Source of the DNA: JBGUVL01 sp045134375
GTDB taxonomy: Bacteria; Bacillota_I; Bacilli_A; Erysipelotrichales; Erysipelotrichaceae
Direction of reading: 5' to 3'
DNA length: 64,000 bases
NCBI GenBank assembly: GCA_045134375.1
Contig: JBGUVL010000012.1
Span: 23,905 to 87,904 of the forward strand
Part shown: in pieces, positions 61,583 through 64,000 of the stretch
How the letters are laid out: each line of letters opens with the position of its first letter
How positions within the stretch are numbered: position 1 is the stretch's first letter
Made by a program: the position numbers and the translations under genes
The notes under the pieces: generated by a model
Database searches by the model: none
Seen by the model: the letters and a program-made list of their open reading frames with translations, nothing else
What the model was told of the DNA's origin: nothing

Positions 61583-63067
61583 ATGAAAAAAATCGCTTTT
61601 AGTAACGAGCAGTATGTATCACTGCAATCCAAACATATCAAAGAAAGAATCGCCCAGTTTGGTGATAAGCTGTATCTAGAATTCGGAGGTAAGCTATTTG
61701 ATGACCATCACGCTTCCCGTGTTCTTCCAGGATTTGAACCAGACAGCAAACTGAAAATGTTATTATCTTTAAAAGAGGATGTTGAGATAATTATTGCCAT
61801 TTGTGCACAAGATATTGAAAAGAATAAAATACGAAATGATATTGGGATCACTTATGACAATGAAGTATTACGTTTAATTGATGTATTCCGTGAATTCGGA
61901 TTATTTGTTGGTAGCGTAACGATCACACAATATGCAAATCAACCAGCTGCTGACACATTCCGTCATCATTTGGAGAACCTTGGGGTCAAAGTATTCCTTC
62001 AATACCCAATTGAAGGTTATCCAAGCAATATTCCTCTGATCGTCAGCGAAGAAGGCTATGGAAAAAACGATTATATTACGACCGAGAAACCATTGGTCGT
62101 CGTGACGGCTCCAGGTCCTGGTTCAGGAAAAATGGCAACCTGTCTTTCTCAGCTCTATCATGAACATTTGCGTGGTGTAAAAGCAGGCTATGCCAAATTC
62201 GAAACCTTTCCTATTTGGAATCTGCCATTAAAGCACCCTGTCAATTTAGCATACGAAGCAGCAACAGCAGATCTCAATGATATCAATATGATCGATCCTT
62301 TCCACTTGGAAGCCTATGGGGAAACCACCGTAAACTACAATCGTGACGTTGAGATTTTCCCTGTTTTAAATGCCATCTTTGATAAGATTTTAGGTACTTC
62401 ACCTTACCAATCCCCAACCGATATGGGAGTGAATATGGCAGGAAACTGCATTATCGATGATGCCGCCGCAAGGGAAGCAAGCAAAGATGAAATCATTCGA
62501 CGTTACTATCAGGCTTGTGTGGATTTTGAAAAAGGACGTGTTAATTCATCTGCTATTGATAAGATCAAAATGATCATGTCACAAGCGGAAGTAACTCTAG
62601 AAGATCGTCCTTGCGTTAAACCAACCCTAAACACAAGTGAAGAAACCAGTCTTCCAGCATGCTGCATCGAATTAAACGATGGTACTATTATTACCGGAAA
62701 AACCAAGCAGTTGTTAGGCTGTTCTAGCGCTGCCTTATTAAATGCATTAAAACATTTAGCAGGTATTGACGATAGCATTCATGTTATCTCACCTTCGGTA
62801 ATTGAACCCATTCAGCAGCTGAAAATCGAACATTTAGGAAATCGCAATCCACGTCTTCATACCGATGAAGTATTGATTGCTTTAGCGATGAGTGCAACCA
62901 ATGATGAAAACGCAAAAAAAGCTTACCAGCAGCTCGACAAGCTAGCCGGATGTGAAGCTCATTGTTCGGTTATTCTATCCGAAGTTGATATGAACGTATT
63001 CCGAAATCTAAAAGTTAATTTAACTTGTGAGCCTAAATACCAGACCCATAAAATGTATCAAAAATAA
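61583..63067 (+). CDS. DUF1846 family protein
   Basis: A 494-residue cytoplasmic protein from the ATG at 61583; the ATG at 61574 is only 1 bp from AGGAG, the second is 10 bp away. It matches DUF1846 along its length: KIAFSNEQYVSLQSKHI start, LYLEFGGKLFDDHHASRVLPGF, VVVTAPGPGSGKMATCLSQL (a phosphate-binding-like loop around residues 176-195) and TDMGVNMAGNCIIDD. Structures of the family exist but its biochemical function is unknown to me; the glycine-rich loop and Lys suggest nucleotide or phosphate binding. Single gene with a strong terminator. Confidence 0.9.
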   Translation: MKKIAFSNEQYVSLQSKHIKERIAQFGDKLYLEFGGKLFDDHHASRVLPGFEPDSKLKMLLSLKEDVEIIIAICAQDIEKNKIRNDIGITYDNEVLRLIDVFREFGLFVGSVTITQYANQPAADTFRHHLENLGVKVFLQYPIEGYPSNIPLIVSEEGYGKNDYITTEKPLVVVTAPGPGSGKMATCLSQLYHEHLRGVKAGYAKFETFPIWNLPLKHPVNLAYEAATADLNDINMIDPFHLEAYGETTVNYNRDVEIFPVLNAIFDKILGTSPYQSPTDMGVNMAGNCIIDDAAAREASKDEIIRRYYQACVDFEKGRVNSSAIDKIKMIMSQAEVTLEDRPCVKPTLNTSEETSLPACCIELNDGTIITGKTKQLLGCSSAALLNALKHLAGIDDSIHVISPSVIEPIQQLKIEHLGNRNPRLHTDEVLIALAMSATNDENAKKAYQQLDKLAGCEAHCSVILSEVDMNVFRNLKVNLTCEPKYQTHKMYQK

Positions 63068-63110
63068 AAAATTTCTCCCTATGATGGCAGTCATAGGGAG
63101 AAATTTTTTA
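63067..63110 (+). terminator. Terminator of the DUF1846 gene
   Basis: An ~18-bp near-perfect stem AATTTCTCCCTATGA/TCATAGGGAGAAATT with a TGGCAG loop and a T-run directly behind the stop codon. Confidence 0.9.
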
Positions 63111-63180
63111 ATCACACATATAATTCGTTTTCTAAAATCATTTCAATTATTTTCCTACCAACGAATAAAAGGGTAATCAA

Positions 63181-63246
63181 ATTTTATGGGGGTCTAATAT
63201 TTAGGGGTCACTTTAGGGGTATAACTTTAGGGGACAACTTTAGGGG
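63181..63246 (+). repeat. TTTAGGGG direct repeats at the left end of an ISL3-type element
   Basis: Four copies of TTTAGGGG start at 63200, 63212, 63226 and 63239, and a degenerate TTTATGGGG lies at 63183. Spacing is 12-14 bp, near one helix turn. The outer copies are both followed by GTCTAAT. They lie just before the transposase promoter region, so they are probably transposase binding sites. Confidence 0.65.
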
Positions 63247-63257
63247 TCTAATTTAAT

Positions 63258-63288
63258 GAAGTAGTTCATTCGAACTGCTTCTTTTTTT
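63258..63288 (+). terminator. Terminator upstream of the ISL3-type transposase
   Basis: AAGTAGTTC/GAACTGCTT stem and seven T, before the transposase start. It would stop outside transcripts from reading into the element. Confidence 0.7.
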
Positions 63289-63332
63289 ATAATAATGTTG
63301 TGGGTACTTATCTTCATACTGGAGGTGTGCTA

Positions 63333-64000
63333 GTGAATAATTATGAAGATATTTTTAACCTACTTAATTTACCTAATGATGGAACAATCAATATTGATGA
63401 GGTAATCGTGAATGATAATATAAAAACGATTCACCTTTCTAGAAATCCTGTACCTACTTTTTGTAATATATGTGGAGCTCGTATGTATTCTAGAGGAATT
63501 TATAAGAGAAATGTGAATCATCAAATTCTTCAGGATTCAACCTATCTCAACTTAATCATTCACCAAAGAAAATGGAAATGCACAAACTGCTCGGCTTATC
63601 AAAATGAGTCATTTCCCTTTGTGGAGAAAAGAAAACAATCTACCTCATTGATTCCGTTACTAGTACTTGATGCAATGAAAGATCTTAATCGTTCTGCAGT
63701 GTCCATAGCTAAACAATTTAATATATCCGACACACAAGTACATGATATCTTTACTGCTTATGTAGACTTACCGCGATTAGAATTACCTGAGAATCTTTCA
63801 GTAGATGAAGTCTATTTAAATATCAATCATAAAGATAAATATGCTTTGGTATTGATGGATTTCAAGACTGGTGAGATAGTAGATATCCTACACAATCGTT
63901 GGAAATCCACTGCTGACAAATATTTTTATTCAATTCCTTTAGAGGAAAGAAAACGTGTCAAATATATCATTTGTGATGCTTATCGTAATTATATGGAGTT
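63333..64000 (+). CDS. ISL3-family transposase, N-terminal part
   Basis: Translation from the GTG at 63333, behind GGAGGTG, stays open to the window end (222 residues). The N-terminal zinc-binding motif has CNICGARMYSRG and WKCTNCSAYQNES (around residues 44-90), followed by a helix-turn-helix (SAVSIAKQFNISDTQVHDIF, around residues 121-140) and the start of the DDE catalytic domain with SVDEVYLN (first Asp) and YIICDAYRNYME (second Asp). No frameshift is visible, so the copy may be functional. Confidence 0.92.
   Translation, partial: MNNYEDIFNLLNLPNDGTINIDEVIVNDNIKTIHLSRNPVPTFCNICGARMYSRGIYKRNVNHQILQDSTYLNLIIHQRKWKCTNCSAYQNESFPFVEKRKQSTSLIPLLVLDAMKDLNRSAVSIAKQFNISDTQVHDIFTAYVDLPRLELPENLSVDEVYLNINHKDKYALVLMDFKTGEIVDILHNRWKSTADKYFYSIPLEERKRVKYIICDAYRNYME

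Larger units (their letters stand above)
63150..64000 (+). mobile_element. ISL3-family insertion sequence, left part (cut by window end)
   Basis: The element includes the TTTAGGGG repeats, a protective terminator and the first 222 codons of an ISL3-family transposase. The exact left end is not defined because no right end is available for comparison. Confidence 0.75.

Noticed and set aside
63181..63246. Short regularly spaced repeats as a CRISPR array
   Set aside because: The repeat unit is only 8 bases with 4-6-base spacers and lies at a transposase end; there are no cas genes.

Overview
The window looks like the chromosome of a low-GC Firmicute. Ribosomal-protein and housekeeping gene orders, Firmicutes-type leaders (T-box, TPP riboswitch, L10 leader), HPr kinase, WhiA, mini-RNase III and a sigma-H-like factor all point that way. 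Gene content and an oversized RpoB suggest the Erysipelotrichia, but that is inference, not a database identification. Almost all housekeeping genes lie on the minus strand.

Layout. 1-5500: start of the S10/spc ribosomal operon (rpsJ to rplN, cut by the window edge), with its promoter and a structured leader. 5600-8100: an HdeD-like membrane protein, a nitroreductase and a TPP-riboswitch-controlled thiamine transporter (thiT). 8140-12570: the str operon (rpsL-rpsG-fusA-tuf). 12640-13970: a DUF975 membrane protein (+) and a lone PTS EIIA of the glucose type. 14096-25330: rplK-rplA, L10 leader, rplJ-rplL, an rRNA methyltransferase-like gene, rpoB, rpoC. 25630-31810: an accessory segment that separates rplK from its usual neighbours nusG/secE. 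It holds trkA-trkH, a degenerate hybrid histidine kinase, a Crp/Fnr regulator, three small promoter-hairpin-terminator units that look like sRNA genes, and an IS91-family element. 31930-36170: Cys T-box, cysS-mrnC-rlmB-sigma factor-rpmG-secE-nusG. 36250-39300: a diguanylate cyclase and gap. 39570-46010: a mannose-family PTS (IIB-IIC-IID), an AraC regulator with a cre site, a frameshifted Nif3-like gene, an EIIA and an AgaS-type sugar isomerase. 46090-48320: membrane proteins, a GNAT acetyltransferase, tRNA-Ser(GGA). 48370-51640: rapZ-yvcK-whiA and a membrane protein. 52500-58680: uvrA-hprK-lgt/ppaX fusion-trxB. 58890-60050: rpsF-ssb-rpsR. 60136-63067: murA and a DUF1846 protein. 63120-64000: an ISL3-family insertion sequence cut by the window end.

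How the genes work together. The translation and transcription modules are classical and carry autoregulatory leaders. Carbon control is well represented: HPr kinase, a cre box, PTS components, RapZ/YvcK homologues and gap. The most unusual part is the 25-32 kb segment, where three tandem sRNA-like units with the same extended -10 promoter and two-hairpin design lie next to a decayed sensor kinase, a Crp-family regulator and an IS91 element. Other points of note are an Lgt-PpaX protein fusion, an Asn in RpoB at the E. coli His526 position, and a frameshift in the Nif3-like gene.
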